Positions 13,261 to 22,285 of a stretch of 64,000 bases of DNA are shown here, one piece after another. The translations under genes were made by a program, and so were the position numbers. Under the pieces are notes generated by a model, which was not told where the DNA came from, did not search any database, and worked only from the letters and a program-made list of their open reading frames with translations. Each line of letters starts with the position of its first letter. Within the stretch, counting starts at the first letter, position 1. Source of the stretch: Branchiostoma belcheri (Eukaryota > Chordata > Leptocardii > Amphioxiformes > Branchiostomatidae); the NCBI RefSeq assembly GCF_001625305.1, contig NW_017803113.1, positions 159,819 to 223,818 on the forward strand, written 5' to 3'.

Positions 13261-16200
13261 ACACACACACAGACACATGTCTGTCCTTGGTGCTGAACAC
13301 CACCAACACACAAACATACATGCCTGTCCTTGGTGCTGAACACCATCAACACAAACATACATGCCTGTCCTTGGTGCTGAACACTATCTGCCACAAGTAT
13401 AATAGCCTGTTGTGAACATAAAAAAGTTGATTTGTACATATAGTGTGAATAAAGCTATGCCTTTCCAGTTCACAGGGCAGCCCAATGTGCTGTACTATGC
13501 ACCCACTATCTTCCAGCTGGTTGGCTTCCAGAGTAACACAGCAGCCACCCTGGCAACTGTTGGACTCGGTATTGTGAAGGTGAGAACCAATGATGCTCAG
13601 AATTGATGAAACTGTAACTGTGGTACATGTAAGAAAAAGAGACCATGATATAAATTGTGAATATTTCTTAGAAGGAATTTTGTGCTTCAGCTTGCATTAC
13701 GTTATAACATGCTGCCAATTTTCTGTACCATCCAGTGGACTATCTTTAACCAGTAGATGGTGGACATATGACTACATGTGAGGTCAAATGTATAGTATAG
13801 TAGTCCTAATATCACAAAGGTTTTTTATTGATCACACCAATCTTAAGAGTAAAGGTTAAATCCTTCTATTTTACTATGACTTATTGACTAAGAGCTTTTA
13901 AAATAATAATTATTATAATATTTTTAAACATTGTGACTCATTGTAAGAACGATTCAAATTTGTGCTGCGTTTGTGTTACCAGTAAACCTTTCCTAACAAC
14001 GCAAAGTTTACAGTCTAAGCTGGTGTGTTACGCCAAAGGGCGGTTATACTAGCTGTACTGATACAGGTAAAATTCAGTAAACAGATACAGTGTTCCTATT
14101 TCGTTCTTTTGTCCCAGGTCCTGTCCACCATTGTGTCCCTCTGCCTGGTGGACAGATTTGGGCGTCGCAAGTTCCTCCTGGCCGGTGCGACTGTCATGGC
14201 GGTGAGCATTCTCATCCTGGGCGTCATCACACACTCCTTCCCAGCCAGCGAGTTCAAAAGGCCATGCGAGAGCGGAAACGACACCTTACCAGGATCCACA
14301 CACACCAGGGACGTTATCTTTCCAGCGACCTTGTTTGAACCCACGTTAAGATACGGAAATACAGTCACGTCTCCAGTAACTGTTCGAGGAATTCGTCAGA
14401 AGAGCAAGAAAAACTTCATCTGGACCTCAGGTGTGGACTTGATGAGTGGATCAGGAGCTCAGCTTATAAGGAGAGTTTTGCGGAAGCATCCAAACGCAGT
14501 TTCGAGTGTAGAGTTTGTCGGTAATGAGACAGAAGATGGGACAGAGTTGGAGGTGATGGTACCAGACAGTGCCAAGGGGATATCACTGCTCACACTGATG
14601 GTGTTTGTGGCTGCGTATGCCTTTGGCTTCGGCCCAGGTAAAGCTTTTTACACTCTACTGTGTGTTTGTTTGATCCTTATGTATTCATGAAAAACTGAAA
14701 TTGGCCTGCTGGCCAGCATTGATTGAGATAATTAGGGAAAAAGTAAGGGTCAGACCGAGTATAACAAAGATAGATGTTAAAGGCTTGTTATTTTATTCTC
14801 ACTATACATTTGCATGTAGCACTACTTCTAGCCTCCAACAGGCTTTTCTAAGGGGTTATTGACAATATAACATGGCAGTAATAGTGTGGCCAGGAGTGAG
14901 CCTGCAGTTAGGGTAACATTTTCGTTTGTGAAGGAAAATGAACTCTATGGTAGCCAAACTCAGCTGGCAGATCTTTCCTTCCACTTAGCTAAATTTTACT
15001 ATTTATCATCTAGAGTTGTTACTCTGATATAGACTGATGAAACATGTTTATTATGTTTACCAAAGGAAAACATATTGTTTTTACTCAATTTCTTCTTCTT
15101 CTTCTGTTCCAAATACTAACCTCTGACCTGGCCAATTGCCTGATTTGTTGACGTCTGTCACCATGGTAACGTGTTGGGTTATATCGTGTTGCAAGTTTAT
15201 AGTTATTAGGAGACATTTAGACTCCTGTCACTGACTCACTCACTCACTGTCTGACCATATATATCAATGTGAGTAAGAATTAATAGCAGACCACATGTGA
15301 AGGTAAACATTATGCACTTGCTTTGCAAATGTTATATTTCTAGTTAACATGTTGTCATGGTTACTGTTCCCAGTATCGTGGCTGGTGCTGAGCGAGATTT
15401 TCCCCGTGAATGTCAAAGGTCGTGCTGTGGCCCTCACTACGGTGCTGAACTGGGGAACTAACCTGGTCATCTCCCTGTCTTTCTTAAACCTCGTGGGTAA
15501 GTTCTGCTTTGAATTTCTTAGAAGGCATCCAGTGCAGTTTTTAGGGCTTGGAAACCGATTTTTTTCAAAGTTAATATTCTAGTCACTTATCTACATACTG
15601 AGTTGAAACCACACTATCCCAATCCCAATGTATATTGACCCTCATGGAGCAAAAATTCTGACAGAAAATGGTTACTAGAAGGACCTTCAATCTGATGATT
15701 TTTAGGCTCATTCTTTCCTAGAACTATGGCAGAGTGGGACTCGCTGTCACCAAGTACAGTAGGGGCATTGTCATTACCGGGTAGATAGCTTTATACAATG
15801 TTTAGACTTAAACGTTCAAGGGTTAGGTGTAACAAGCTGTTCGGTTTGATATAGCCAACTACCGCCGCGCTCGTGCCTGCGAAGCTGGTGTGTTACGCCG
15901 AAGGGCAGTCATACTGGCTATACAGATACAGATACTGAACTCCCATCCCTGATCCTAACGTTGTCCCTACAGAGTCTGTGGGTATATCTGTGGTGTGCCA
16001 GGGGTATGCAGTGATGGGGGTGATCGCTGCTGTCTTCATCCTACTGGTGGTTCCTGAGACCAACAAACAAACAAACAAACAAACAAACAAACAAACACTG
16101 ATCCTAACCTTTTCCCTACAGAGTCGGTGGGTATATCTGTGGTGTGCCAGGGGTATGCAGTGATGGGTGTGATCGCTGCTGTCTTTATCCTACTGGTGGT

Positions 16201-16959
16201 TCCTGAGACCAACAAACAAACAAACAAACAAACAAACAAACAAAAAAACAAACAAACACTGATCCTAACATTTTCCCTACAGAGTCTGTGGGTATATCTG
16301 TGGTGTGCCAGGGGTATGCAGTGATGGGCGTGATTGCTGCTGTCTTCATCCTACTGGTGGTTCCTGAGACCAAGAACAGGACTCTTGAGCAGATCTCTCA
16401 CGACCTGGAAACTCGGTCAGTCACTACATGTAGCTTATGCTGACTTACTATGTACACGTGTTTGGGGAGGGGGCAAATGAGAGTTCAATTGAGTACCTTA
16501 AGGTGAATGAGTGGATAATGTAATATGTGTGAATGGCTGCATAGTCTGCATTTCAAGACACAGAAACAAAATTTGTTTTAACTGATTTTAACTGTTTCCA
16601 TCTAATGCACTTAACATAACAGAGAGGGTTAGTCATCACCAGAGCCAACTGGATGCCCTAAGCCAAAACAGAACATCATTGGCAAAGATGCATGAAGATG
16701 ACAAACTGATGGATGTTAACTCTTTGTCAAAACTGTTAATTTTAACTTGCCTGTGCTCCATTTTTCTACTATTTAAAGGTCATCATTTTAATTTGACCTC
16801 TGAACACTCTTTTTGTTTCCGCATATCAGTTCTGTCTGCGGGCGGTTGAACCAGTGGCTCGCCTGTTGTCGGGGAGGCCTCAGCAGAAGGCGGCACGCGT
16901 CTGTCCGGATAGAAGACTCTGTCTACAGTCCCATCCACAGGGAGCCCATGCACCTCTAA
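1913..16959 (+). CDS. SLC2A12: SLC2A12-like (GLUT12) facilitated sugar transporter, 15 exons
   Basis: This is a complete gene model: exons 1913-1967, 2856-2940, 3416-3501, 4551-4667, 5228-5334, 10230-10313, 11043-11146, 11625-11733, 12416-12499, 13011-13097, 13469-13579, 14118-14637, 15374-15496, 16283-16415 and 16830-16959. They total 1935 nt (644 residues), and every junction is GT-AG and in phase. Visible major-facilitator sugar-porter hallmarks are DRFGRR at about 119 and again at 355, PPSPR at 235, [12 protein letters not shown] at 305, GFGPVSW at 513 (the Trp matches the GLUT inhibitor-site Trp) and [11 protein letters not shown] near the C terminus. A loop of about 110 residues (about 382-495) between TM9 and TM10, with two N-glycosylation sequons (NDT, NET), is typical of class III GLUTs. 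GALLQ, EMVVSS, LVSLNEL and WLVLSEIFP match GLUT12 best. It should be a plasma or endosomal membrane hexose carrier. Human GLUT12 has 617 residues. Introns hold many repeats and a nested opposite-strand gene. Confidence 0.9.
2856..2940 (+). CDS. SLC2A12: SLC2A12 exon 2
   Basis: Acidic cytoplasmic N-terminal segment ([19 protein letters not shown]..). The acceptor is ttcag and the donor AACAG|gtgagg. The LL at 20-21 resembles the N-terminal dileucine sorting signal known for GLUT12; a role in endocytosis is inferred from the family. Confidence 0.8.
2961..3011. repeat. Short near-perfect hairpin
   Basis: CATGGAGGTAAAAATCATAT and its inverted copy form a stem of about 24 bp around a loop of a few bases. 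It starts 20 bp downstream of the exon 2 donor. The loop is too small for a typical microRNA precursor. Confidence 0.6.
3279..3321 (+). CDS. Possible alternative terminal exon of SLC2A12
   Basis: A strong acceptor (cttcttcttcccttgcag) precedes a 43-nt frame. Joined to exon 2 it would read [14 protein letters not shown] and stop. That would give a soluble acidic peptide of about 60 residues without any membrane helix. There is no transcript evidence, and it could be a decoy acceptor. Confidence 0.25.
3416..3501 (+). CDS. SLC2A12: SLC2A12 exon 3 (TM1)
   Basis: Encodes the TM1 segment [20 protein letters not shown].. followed by GVLFGYDIG, the conserved sugar-porter start. Acceptor tttttgcag, donor ATAG|gttagt. 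Confidence 0.9.
3600..3825 (+). repeat. Dispersed repeat, copy 1
   Basis: Shares TACTCAAACACATTCA, ATAATGTAACCCAACA, CACCATGGTGACAG and a GAAGAAG tail with 46765-46985 (same orientation). The GTCACCATGGTAAC part recurs inverted near 15085-15200. The family was not recognised. Confidence 0.5.
4139..4250. repeat. GC-rich double palindrome
   Basis: Two copies of a GC-rich palindrome built on GGACCGGGCCGTAC (4157-4190 and 4199-4232) lie inside outer arms GATAATGGGTTCC and GGAACCTGTTATC. Base composition is sharply unlike the AT-rich surroundings. Confidence 0.8.
4427..4520. repeat. Inverted repeat upstream of exon 4
   Basis: ATACAACACGGTGTATTCCG at 4427 is mirrored by GGAATACCCCGTGTTGTAT ending near 4520. 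It ends 30 bp before SLC2A12 exon 4. Together with 4139-4250 it may be one composite foldback insertion. Confidence 0.65.
4551..4667 (+). CDS. SLC2A12: SLC2A12 exon 4 (TM1 end to TM2)
   Basis: Encodes [16 protein letters not shown].. and ..[19 protein letters not shown]. The 3' edge and donor (ACTGGGG|gtaagg) are the first unit of a degenerate tandem array that continues to about 4990. Confidence 0.9.
4641..4990 (+). repeat. Tandem array copied from exon 4 edge
   Basis: About five units of roughly 75-85 bp, each beginning GTGATTGGCTCACTCAC (the 3' end of exon 4) and followed by a GGTAAG or degenerate donor, then CCAATCA.. and CAAATTTGGGTA. The unit near 4861 keeps ACTGGGGGTAAG intact. Confidence 0.8.
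5228..5334 (+). CDS. SLC2A12: SLC2A12 exon 5 (DRFGRR, TM3)
   Basis: Encodes [20 protein letters not shown] and the following TM3. DRFGRR is the intracellular loop 2-3 signature of sugar porters. Donor CTG|gtgagt. Confidence 0.92.
5825..6192. mobile_element. MITE, probably PIF/Harbinger type, copy 1
   Basis: Perfect-looking terminal inverted repeats GGCCACACCAATTTAATTTC / its complement, extended to about 35 bp, flanked by TTA on both sides (5822-5824 and 6193-6195). A 3-bp TTA target duplication is characteristic of PIF/Harbinger elements; the superfamily call is inferred from this alone. No open frame inside. Confidence 0.7.
6461..6680 (+). repeat. Direct repeat flanking the FReD gene, copy 1
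   Basis: Shares GGGAGGGGAGGTGGGCTGTC, CATTCATTTGTCTACAAGTC and GGCTAGGACTGTACATG with 9431-9786 in the same orientation. The second copy is longer because of an internal partial duplication. Confidence 0.75.
7247..7989 (-). CDS. FReD gene exon 3 (fibrinogen domain)
   Basis: The acceptor attttacag is read just above 7989. The exon encodes the spacer and the whole fibrinogen C-terminal domain and ends ..[12 protein letters not shown] with TAA at 7247-7249. The upstream GTG at 7975 is an internal Val, not a start. Confidence 0.92.
7247..8776 (-). CDS. Secreted fibrinogen-related domain protein, 3 exons
   Basis: Complete minus-strand gene: exons 8768-8776 (MVK), 8425-8518 and 7247-7989, together 846 nt (281 residues), with GT-AG junctions in phase. 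Residues 1-25 form a signal peptide ([17 protein letters not shown]). A short Pro-rich spacer (about 36-55) leads into a single fibrinogen C-terminal domain from about 57 to the end. Hallmarks are [19 protein letters not shown], the DMDNDVW calcium-site region, GGWWYKAC and LNGPYY. It resembles ficolin, tachylectin and MFAP4-type FReDs, which bind acetylated sugars in innate immunity; the ligand here is unknown. No collagen or coiled-coil region is present. The gene lies wholly inside intron 5 of SLC2A12 on the opposite strand. Confidence 0.9.
8425..8518 (-). CDS. FReD gene exon 2 (signal peptide)
   Basis: Encodes [20 protein letters not shown] then [11 protein letters not shown]. Acceptor ttttttcag, donor CAAG|gtattt, phase 1 out, which joins exon 3 as Asp. 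Confidence 0.88.
8768..8776 (-). CDS. FReD gene exon 1 (MVK)
   Basis: Only ATGGTTAAG precedes a good donor (gtaagt). It was chosen because exon 2 lacks an ATG and its hydrophobic stretch needs a short charged N terminus. Sequence upstream (8830-9060) is partly duplicated. Confidence 0.75.
8830..9090 (-). repeat. Tandem duplication upstream of the FReD gene
   Basis: CTTATCAACTGGGAAGATCA near 8873 is repeated as TTTTATCAACTGGGAAAATC near 9012, with matching flanks (GCTGA..CTGTTG..) over about 100 bp. It lies directly 5' of exon 1 and so may duplicate promoter sequence. Confidence 0.55.
9431..9786 (+). repeat. Direct repeat flanking the FReD gene, copy 2
   Basis: Matches 6461-6680 in the same orientation, with an internal repeat of the GTACAAGAGCAAGGTA..TCTAAAACTCTTACAT segment. 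A GT microsatellite precedes it (about 9411-9434). Confidence 0.75.
9952..10005 (+). mobile_element. Partial copy of the TTA-flanked MITE
   Basis: TTAGGCCAGACCAATTTAAT followed by CTCTTGGTT matches one end of the element at 5825-6192. The other end was not found nearby. Confidence 0.5.
10230..10313 (+). CDS. SLC2A12: SLC2A12 exon 6 (TM4)
   Basis: Encodes [20 protein letters not shown] then YISEIAPS. The R..G and YISEIAP motifs fit the GLUT TM4 to loop 4-5 region. It is separated from exon 5 by a 4.9-kb intron that contains the nested FReD gene. Confidence 0.92.
11043..11146 (+). CDS. SLC2A12: SLC2A12 exon 7 (TM5)
   Basis: Encodes [20 protein letters not shown] and the rest of TM5. It ends in phase 2 inside the Trp codon completed by exon 8. 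Confidence 0.92.
11494..11605 (+). repeat. CCAT microsatellite
   Basis: About 24 copies of a CCAT/ATCC tetranucleotide passing into ATTC, ending about 20-30 bp before the exon 8 acceptor. The frames through it give artificial IHPS repeats. Confidence 0.95.
11625..11733 (+). CDS. SLC2A12: SLC2A12 exon 8 (TM6, PPSPR)
   Basis: Encodes [18 protein letters not shown].. and ..[17 protein letters not shown], the TM6 exit signature. A CCAT microsatellite of roughly 100 bp ends only about 30 bp upstream of the acceptor. Confidence 0.92.
12093..12318. mobile_element. Foldback MITE with GCCAAAAAGCAG ends
   Basis: Arms beginning GCCAAAAAGCAGTTACTCAA and running through CAACTGGATAT..GTCAGACGTTTCAGC are inverted at the right end (..GCTTTTTGGC). 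Related sequence recurs at 43625-43736 (one arm) and 47791-47879 (short palindrome). No protein-coding capacity. Confidence 0.7.
12416..12499 (+). CDS. SLC2A12: SLC2A12 exon 9 (central loop)
   Basis: Encodes the cytoplasmic TM6-TM7 loop, [20 protein letters not shown].., which should form the intracellular helical domain. Phase 0 at both ends. Confidence 0.88.
13011..13097 (+). CDS. SLC2A12: SLC2A12 exon 10 (loop to TM7)
   Basis: Encodes [20 protein letters not shown] and [15 protein letters not shown]-like and MR.R motifs match GLUT12. Phase 0 at both ends. Confidence 0.9.
13140..13392 (+). repeat. Minisatellite in SLC2A12 intron 10
   Basis: About five units of CATGCCTGTCCTTGGTGCTG followed by AACACCA.., interrupted by an AC dinucleotide run around 13229-13274. 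Apparent frames here are repeat artefacts. Confidence 0.85.
13469..13579 (+). CDS. SLC2A12: SLC2A12 exon 11 (TM7-TM8)
   Basis: Encodes [20 protein letters not shown] and the TM8 start. With the QQ from exon 10 it completes the conserved GLUT TM7 substrate motif. Phase 0 at both ends. Confidence 0.93.
14016..14068 (+). repeat. Dispersed AAGCTGGTGTGTTACGCC repeat, copy 1
   Basis: A short copy of the 3' end of a repeat family, AAGCTGGTGTGTTACGCC.., AAGGGCGGTTATAC, ending in an ATACAG motif. It lies about 50 bp before the exon 12 acceptor. Confidence 0.65.
14118..14637 (+). CDS. SLC2A12: SLC2A12 exon 12 (TM8-TM10 with large loop 9)
   Basis: This is the longest exon, 520 nt. It encodes the second DRFGRR, TM9 ([19 protein letters not shown]), the long extracellular loop with two sequons, and TM10 ending GFGP. 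The loop sequence is poorly conserved, as in other class III GLUTs. Confidence 0.92.
15374..15496 (+). CDS. SLC2A12: SLC2A12 exon 13 (TM10-TM11)
   Basis: Encodes [20 protein letters not shown] and TM11 ([17 protein letters not shown]). SEIFP..RGRA is a core GLUT signature. Donor GTGG|gtaagt. Confidence 0.93.
15820..15938 (+). repeat. Dispersed AAGCTGGTGTGTTACGCC repeat, copy 2
   Basis: A longer copy beginning GTTAGGTGTAAC, then GATATAGCCAACTACCGCCG, AAGCTGGTGTGTTACGCCGA and an ATACAGATACAG tail. The short simple tail is typical of retroposed SINE or LINE 3' ends; the family was not identified. Confidence 0.65.
15973..16282 (+). repeat. Two extra partial copies of SLC2A12 exon 14
   Basis: Units starting at 15973 and 16122 repeat the acceptor (ctacag) and the first 90 or so nt of the true exon 14 (16283). 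Each then runs into an AAAC microsatellite instead of a donor. The first copy differs from the real exon at only a few positions, so the duplication is young (or an assembly artefact). If either acceptor were used without a downstream donor, translation would run into an NKQT repeat and stop. Confidence 0.85.
16283..16415 (+). CDS. SLC2A12: SLC2A12 exon 14 (TM12)
   Basis: Encodes [20 protein letters not shown].. and [20 protein letters not shown]. It is the third and only complete unit of a triplicated exon; the donor is ACTCG|gtcagt. Confidence 0.88.
16830..16959 (+). CDS. SLC2A12: SLC2A12 exon 15 (C-terminal tail, stop)
   Basis: Encodes the basic cytoplasmic tail [20 protein letters not shown].. 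and ends ..PIHREPMHL, stop at 16957-16959. Acceptor gcatatcag. Confidence 0.85.
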
Positions 16960-17044
16960 CTCCATCCACAGGGAACACATGCACCTCTAACTCAACTCAT
17001 CATTAAAGTTCATCTGCGTTGGTAGTAGCCATAGTAGAATGTTG

Positions 17045-17404
17045 AACGTTATTCCAACACACGGGTTATACAGAGATCAAATTTTCAATGACCACTGTCG
17101 CCTTCATCAGGACAATGTTAGAATACTGGACACTGAACAGGACTACGCTAAGGAAGCCATGTCCAGCCATCACTTAACAGAGACGGTGGACGATATAAAC
17201 TCCCTGGCACATTTGATCAATTAATTCCAAACGTCAGGTGTCCGTAAAGTCTCGTGTGAATAAAGTTGTGTGTGTAACTGTATCTCTTGTGAGATCACGT
17301 TGTGAAGTGATTGGTCATAAATTATCCAGATGAAGGCGACAGTGGTCGTTGAAAATTTGATCTCTGTGTAATCCTTGTGTTTGAATAAAGTTAAAAATTT
17401 TACT
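17045..17404. mobile_element. Foldback MITE in the SLC2A12 3' UTR
   Basis: The left arm (GTTATTCCAACACACGGG.., AGAGATCAAATTTTCAATGA, CCACTGTCGCCTTCATC) is mirrored at 17326-17404. Arms are about 60 bp. AATAAA hexamers at 17259-17264 and 17394-17399 fall within or at the edge of the element. Confidence 0.75.
17394..17399 (+). promoter_or_regulatory. Candidate SLC2A12 poly(A) signal
   Basis: AATAAA lies 435 bp past the stop, in the right arm of the foldback element. An alternative AATAAA is at 17259-17264. Which one is used cannot be told from sequence. Confidence 0.4.
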
Positions 17405-18589
17405 ATCTAAATCAACTTCACTCCACAGTACAGCCAGGAACTCGTATCCTGATATCCAAACCTACATTACAGTTGCCAAGTCTCTTTTGCAAGTAGAATT
17501 GTTTACAGAGTTTACAAAAGAGGCTCGGCAGCAATGGTAGCTTGGACTCCATGCACCTTGCAGGTGTACGAAAAACTTAATACTGGTATGTGTGATATGT
17601 AAAAAAAAACTTATAGAGGATGTATCTTTGCCAAACGATGAAAGATAAAGTCTACTGTTATATAGTGTAACTCAGAACACTCCAAATATTTCTGTACAAA
17701 TTCTCCTCAGGTTTTATTAACAGAGTCAGTAATGTATAAAGTTGAATATAGATTAAATATATATTAAAGCAATACTATTGTGCTTGTAAACTTGTAGGTC
17801 TAGGCACCCATATCACTATTTGTATTCGATATGTAGTTACTGTAATGGTATTTGACAGTTTTGGTGGATAGAATTTTGAAATTTTGATGATTTTTTTTTT
17901 TTTTACAACACTGTAAATACACATAGAACTCACAACGTAAGAGCACAGGCAAGACATTGTCACTTGTCAATATTCATTTCGGATGTGTAGACTTTAAAAG
18001 ACATTCCCTGGTACTTACATTTTGTATAATGTGTAACAGTTCATGATACAGAAATTTTCCTTGTTTTAGACCGGCCAAGTCTCAAAACACTTGAGAAACT
18101 ACCTCTTGGCATTTTGAAACATGTTTAGGAGAAATCTGACATTTTCTAAAACTACTAAAAAGATTTTATGTTATAGAATGTTGTTCGTGAAACTATAGAC
18201 ATCCAATGTAACGTCTCATGAATGTTCATGGCTAAAGAGGAATTTATCGATACTTAGTAAAACTAGTGTACATTTTTGGGAAAAGGGGAACAGTTGTCCA
18301 AAAGCCTTGTGCATATGTTTGCTTGGTGTTATCTTGTCCCACCAATTTATCCACCTACATGTAACTGCTATTTTTTGGCAGAAACATCAATATGTGCAGT
18401 ATTCTTATTTGCACTGTATGTTTTTATATTATACAGTCCTTCCGATGTAATTCTTAACCTTGTGTATGCGACAAACCTCGCAGTTGCCCTTTTAACAGCA
18501 GATAAATACATGCCGTGTAAATACTATAATTCATTACCCGAAAGCTTTAAAGAAAGCTTTAAACATATCCTCCAGTTAGATGTGGAAAG

Positions 18590-18800
18590 ATTAGGTGTAA
18601 AAGGTTGTTTGGTGTAATATAGCTGACTGCTGTCAGGCTATGTACCTGCAAAGCTGGTGTGTTACCCTGAAGGGCGGTTATACCGGCTATACAGATACAA
18701 AAGCTGGTGTGTTACGCCGAAGGGCGGTTATACAGATACAGAAGCTGGTGTGTTACCCTGAAGGGCGGTTATACCGGCTATATACTGATACAGATACCCA
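18590..18800 (+). repeat. Dispersed AAGCTGGTGTGTTACGCC repeat, tandem cluster
   Basis: One body (TTAGGTGTAAAAGGTTGTTT..) followed by three tandem copies of the AAGCTGGTGTGTTAC..AAGGGCGGTTATAC tail unit, ending in ACTGATACAGATAC. Confidence 0.75.
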
Positions 18801-21800
18801 CTGCCTTCAAAGAAGGAGTCATACCTCATAATAGCAAATGTAGTTAAGTTGATGAGACTGTAGTTACAATGTAATTATGTATATAATACTGTTATTGTAT
18901 TTTGCCCCTATATTTGTTGACTTTCCAAAAATCAGCCACACTTCCAAAAGGCAGTGTAATAATATTAAATATCATTTGCCAATAAATAAATTGATAAAAG
19001 ACTGCAGAGGTTTGTCCTGAAGACTTTTATTTTCATTCATAGTGTGTGTACAGAAGTTTTAAACACCTTCTAGTTTCTCTCTCAGGTTCCTTCCGCATGT
19101 CTTAACCTCCGAGGTGAGGAACATCTTCACCACTTAAAGAAACTTTCCAGGTGTTTTTATTATTATCTCTATTATCACATATATCCAGGTGTTAATTACC
19201 TAATCGTAGGACACACATATTTAGAACATTTTGGTAAGCGAGTATACATGCTCTCATAGTCGGTGTACCAGATTGAAGTAGAGCTGGTGTCTGGGATGTC
19301 ATTTTGTGAGTTCTGCTTGCTATTTTGCTTGTTGCATTTTGCTTGAGAATTAACCATATTTGATGAGCATTTACAACAGGCAAGTTCTTTCTGTTGCTTT
19401 TTATTGCGTGAAGCAGTGAATGCAAATTTTTCTTGTGGGTTAGTGATTTTTAGACCCTCAAGATGACATCCGTACACCTAAATATACCTATGGTTGTTAA
19501 AGGTTGTTATTACATTTTTACATCTAAATTTACACAATAATCTTTATTATAGTTCTTTTGTGCTTGTTAAACCTGAGCATGCACTACATAGTTGTGTCGT
19601 TGGTACCCCCTCACCATCAGTTTGTGTAAAATATATCAAACCACGCAATAAAAACACTTAAAATAGGAGAAAACATCCTTTTCCTAATGCCAACGCACTT
19701 TCGTTTGCCTCCATAGTTGTTGCAGAAATAACCTCCAGACTGAGTCAACTCTGACAGTCCCTCACCTGAAAGAAATACCTTTTCACAACAGAACAGTTAA
19801 CTGAAAGGGTATTGCGTTAAAATGCTCAATACTTGTACTTTTAGTGCAAGCATGCATTTGTCAGTTTGAACATTTAGTCCGATAGAAAACCCTGGGCCCG
19901 GATGTCATTTGAAAAACACACACACAAAAAAAATGATGCAGATCAACTTTTTTATGGCTTCCCTCCTTGCGAATTTGATTGCCCTCTTCAAGAAATTTGT
20001 TGTGATTCTTCATGATTGTCAAGCAACTTTTTCATCTCTTCAGGATTGTCGAATACTTTTATTATCGTTTTTCCATCCACATCATTGAACCGTTTTAAAA
20101 CAAAATCATACATATGAGAGCTGTCCCATATTCAGTATAATCGTAATAAGAATGAGGAACTGTAAGAGTTGAAGAGTCTGGCTTAGACCTAAGGGTTTTT
20201 CCTTGATCCCACCACCTTTCTGTTGTCATTAACCGACCACCTTATTCTGTTTCCATTAACCGACCACCTATATATTACCACTGACAGCAGCTTCTGCAGA
20301 TTGGCCTCCTACGATCATTGTGCTTCTACAACCCTTGTACACCGTTATTTACATTTTCCTGTCTGTCTGTATGTACATTTCTTTCTCCACAGTCCTGCTT
20401 GTGACAACTCAACCTACGTACACATACATGTAACCGTTACTATATATAGCCAACCAATCAGACCATAGCTTAATGATTCAAGCTGACCAATCACAGATGG
20501 CAGCAAACTGAATACAAGTCATAAACGGATCCAAAATATTAAATGTTGTGCAAAATATTAAATGTAAAAATTGTAAAAATCAAGCATTCAAATCACAGCA
20601 AACTTTAAAGTAATGCTATACATGATTATGTTGTGGTAATGTAGATCAAACGTGCGCAAAATGAGTCCTTACATTGTGTTTCAACCTATTCTACAAAACA
20701 TTGAGAAATCTCTTTAAACCACTAGAAATATGTAACAAGTGAAAGAATGGTTCATTGTTTAGTCTTCCATTTCATTAATATTGCTCTAGTCTATTTTGTA
20801 GTTTAACTATATAGAGATGATTCTGAATGAAATATAGACAACCTTTCTTTTTTCTACATTTGTTAATGTTACTTCTCTGATCTACAAGCTAGGAGGTTAG
20901 ATCCTACATACAGGTTAGTGGTGTAATATAGGTACAATCTAGTTTTTAAGCCTTGAGTGAGAACATTTATATTCTATGGATGGTAACTGGTGCATTAATA
21001 TTTACTAAGCTGCATATAGTTTCTTCTACTTGTAGTTCTTGTTATTATTATTACACACAGATGTTAGTAGTCTATTTCGGTTTGCTAATAGTTGTGAATT
21101 TTCTTTCTCGAATTATAGAACTCTTTGAGCCCGCTAGACTTGAGTGTATGGATGGTTCGAGTAACCCTCTTTTCTTTCTCAGCTTGTCGTATCTTGTGGC
21201 AGTTCTTCCTTCAATGTTCGGCTATTTTCTCTCTATCAGTAATTGTTATTGAGTGTGTTGTAATGACGTAGATTATAGATATCTCGTCCCCCACAAGGAA
21301 CTCTACATCTATAGTCACATGTTACAGTCTGAGTAAGTGTTCGTTATTGTCTAGCACCAGTTCTACCTACAGTCTAACAGGTTTGCCTAACTCTGTACAG
21401 GTATAGAACGGAGAACTCTCTAGCCTAGAACCCCTAATTACTGGTAAAGCAAAGCGAAATAAGCTGGGGGCTTTTCCTCATAGTAAGTACATGTATCACG
21501 GTTGTCATCATCCAATGTACATGTACTTATTCAAAGTGATTGTGAGCATTTACAAAGAAAGGTTGTTGCCTATATGATTCACTCTTGAGTTTGCTTTATA
21601 AGTATAGCTGACACTGGTGCAGTAAGCTCAATTCATAGTGGAAATCTAGCGCATATTATCGGCCAGCAGTTATAACTTGTAGTTTGCGATGTAGAATTCC
21701 TTTCCTGTTTGTTTGTTTGTCTATTCGAAACCTTAATAAACATACAAACATGGTACGAAGCTGATGTTAAGGCTAGCATGTAAGAATAGGGAAAGCTGGA

Positions 21801-21975
21801 ACGTCCTATTCTTCCACTGGAAGTGGCCATTTTAACTTCCAGTGTTTGCTGCCTTTTAAAAGACTGTTTTTCCTTCTTAGATGTAGGGCAGGGTGTTTGG
21901 CTGAAGATGTTTATAATGTTGTGATGTGTTAAGAGACTGCTGGCAATCCTTAGTAACCACTATGAATTAGTCTCC

Positions 21976-22285
21976 TTGCAGACCAATGCAGCACTACAAT
22001 GTACAAGTTCCTTCACTGCGTGTAAAATTCAATCTTTAAGCATACAGTCATGTTTCCTCACTAGAATGAAAAAATGGGACCTTTATGAATGCTTTAAATT
22101 TATGGAATGCTTAAAAATTGGATTTTTGTTTCGCAGTGCACCAGTGCAACACTGTTCTCTCACTGCCTGTAAACTTTCAATCTTTAAGCAAGCATCTTTT
22201 CTTCTCTACAGTGGGAAACCAGACCTTTACAATTGCTTTGACTTAAGGTTATGCTTAAAGATAAAATTATTTATCTTGCAGTGTT
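21976..22285. repeat. Tandem duplication next to the last otoferlin exon
   Basis: Two units of about 155 bp share CCAGTGCAACACTG-like, CACTGCGTGTAAA / CACTGCCTGTAAA and TTCAATCTTTAAGCA segments. They lie immediately 3' of the final terminal exon and would be in the 3' UTR. No canonical AATAAA (minus strand) was seen close by. Confidence 0.6.

Noticed and set aside
18276-18617. 113-codon plus-strand frame with hydrophobic stretch, ending near a dispersed repeat
   Set aside because: No recognisable domain, no splice context, and its end overlaps the AAGCTGGTGTG repeat body. It may be decayed repeat sequence, but this was not certain enough to annotate.
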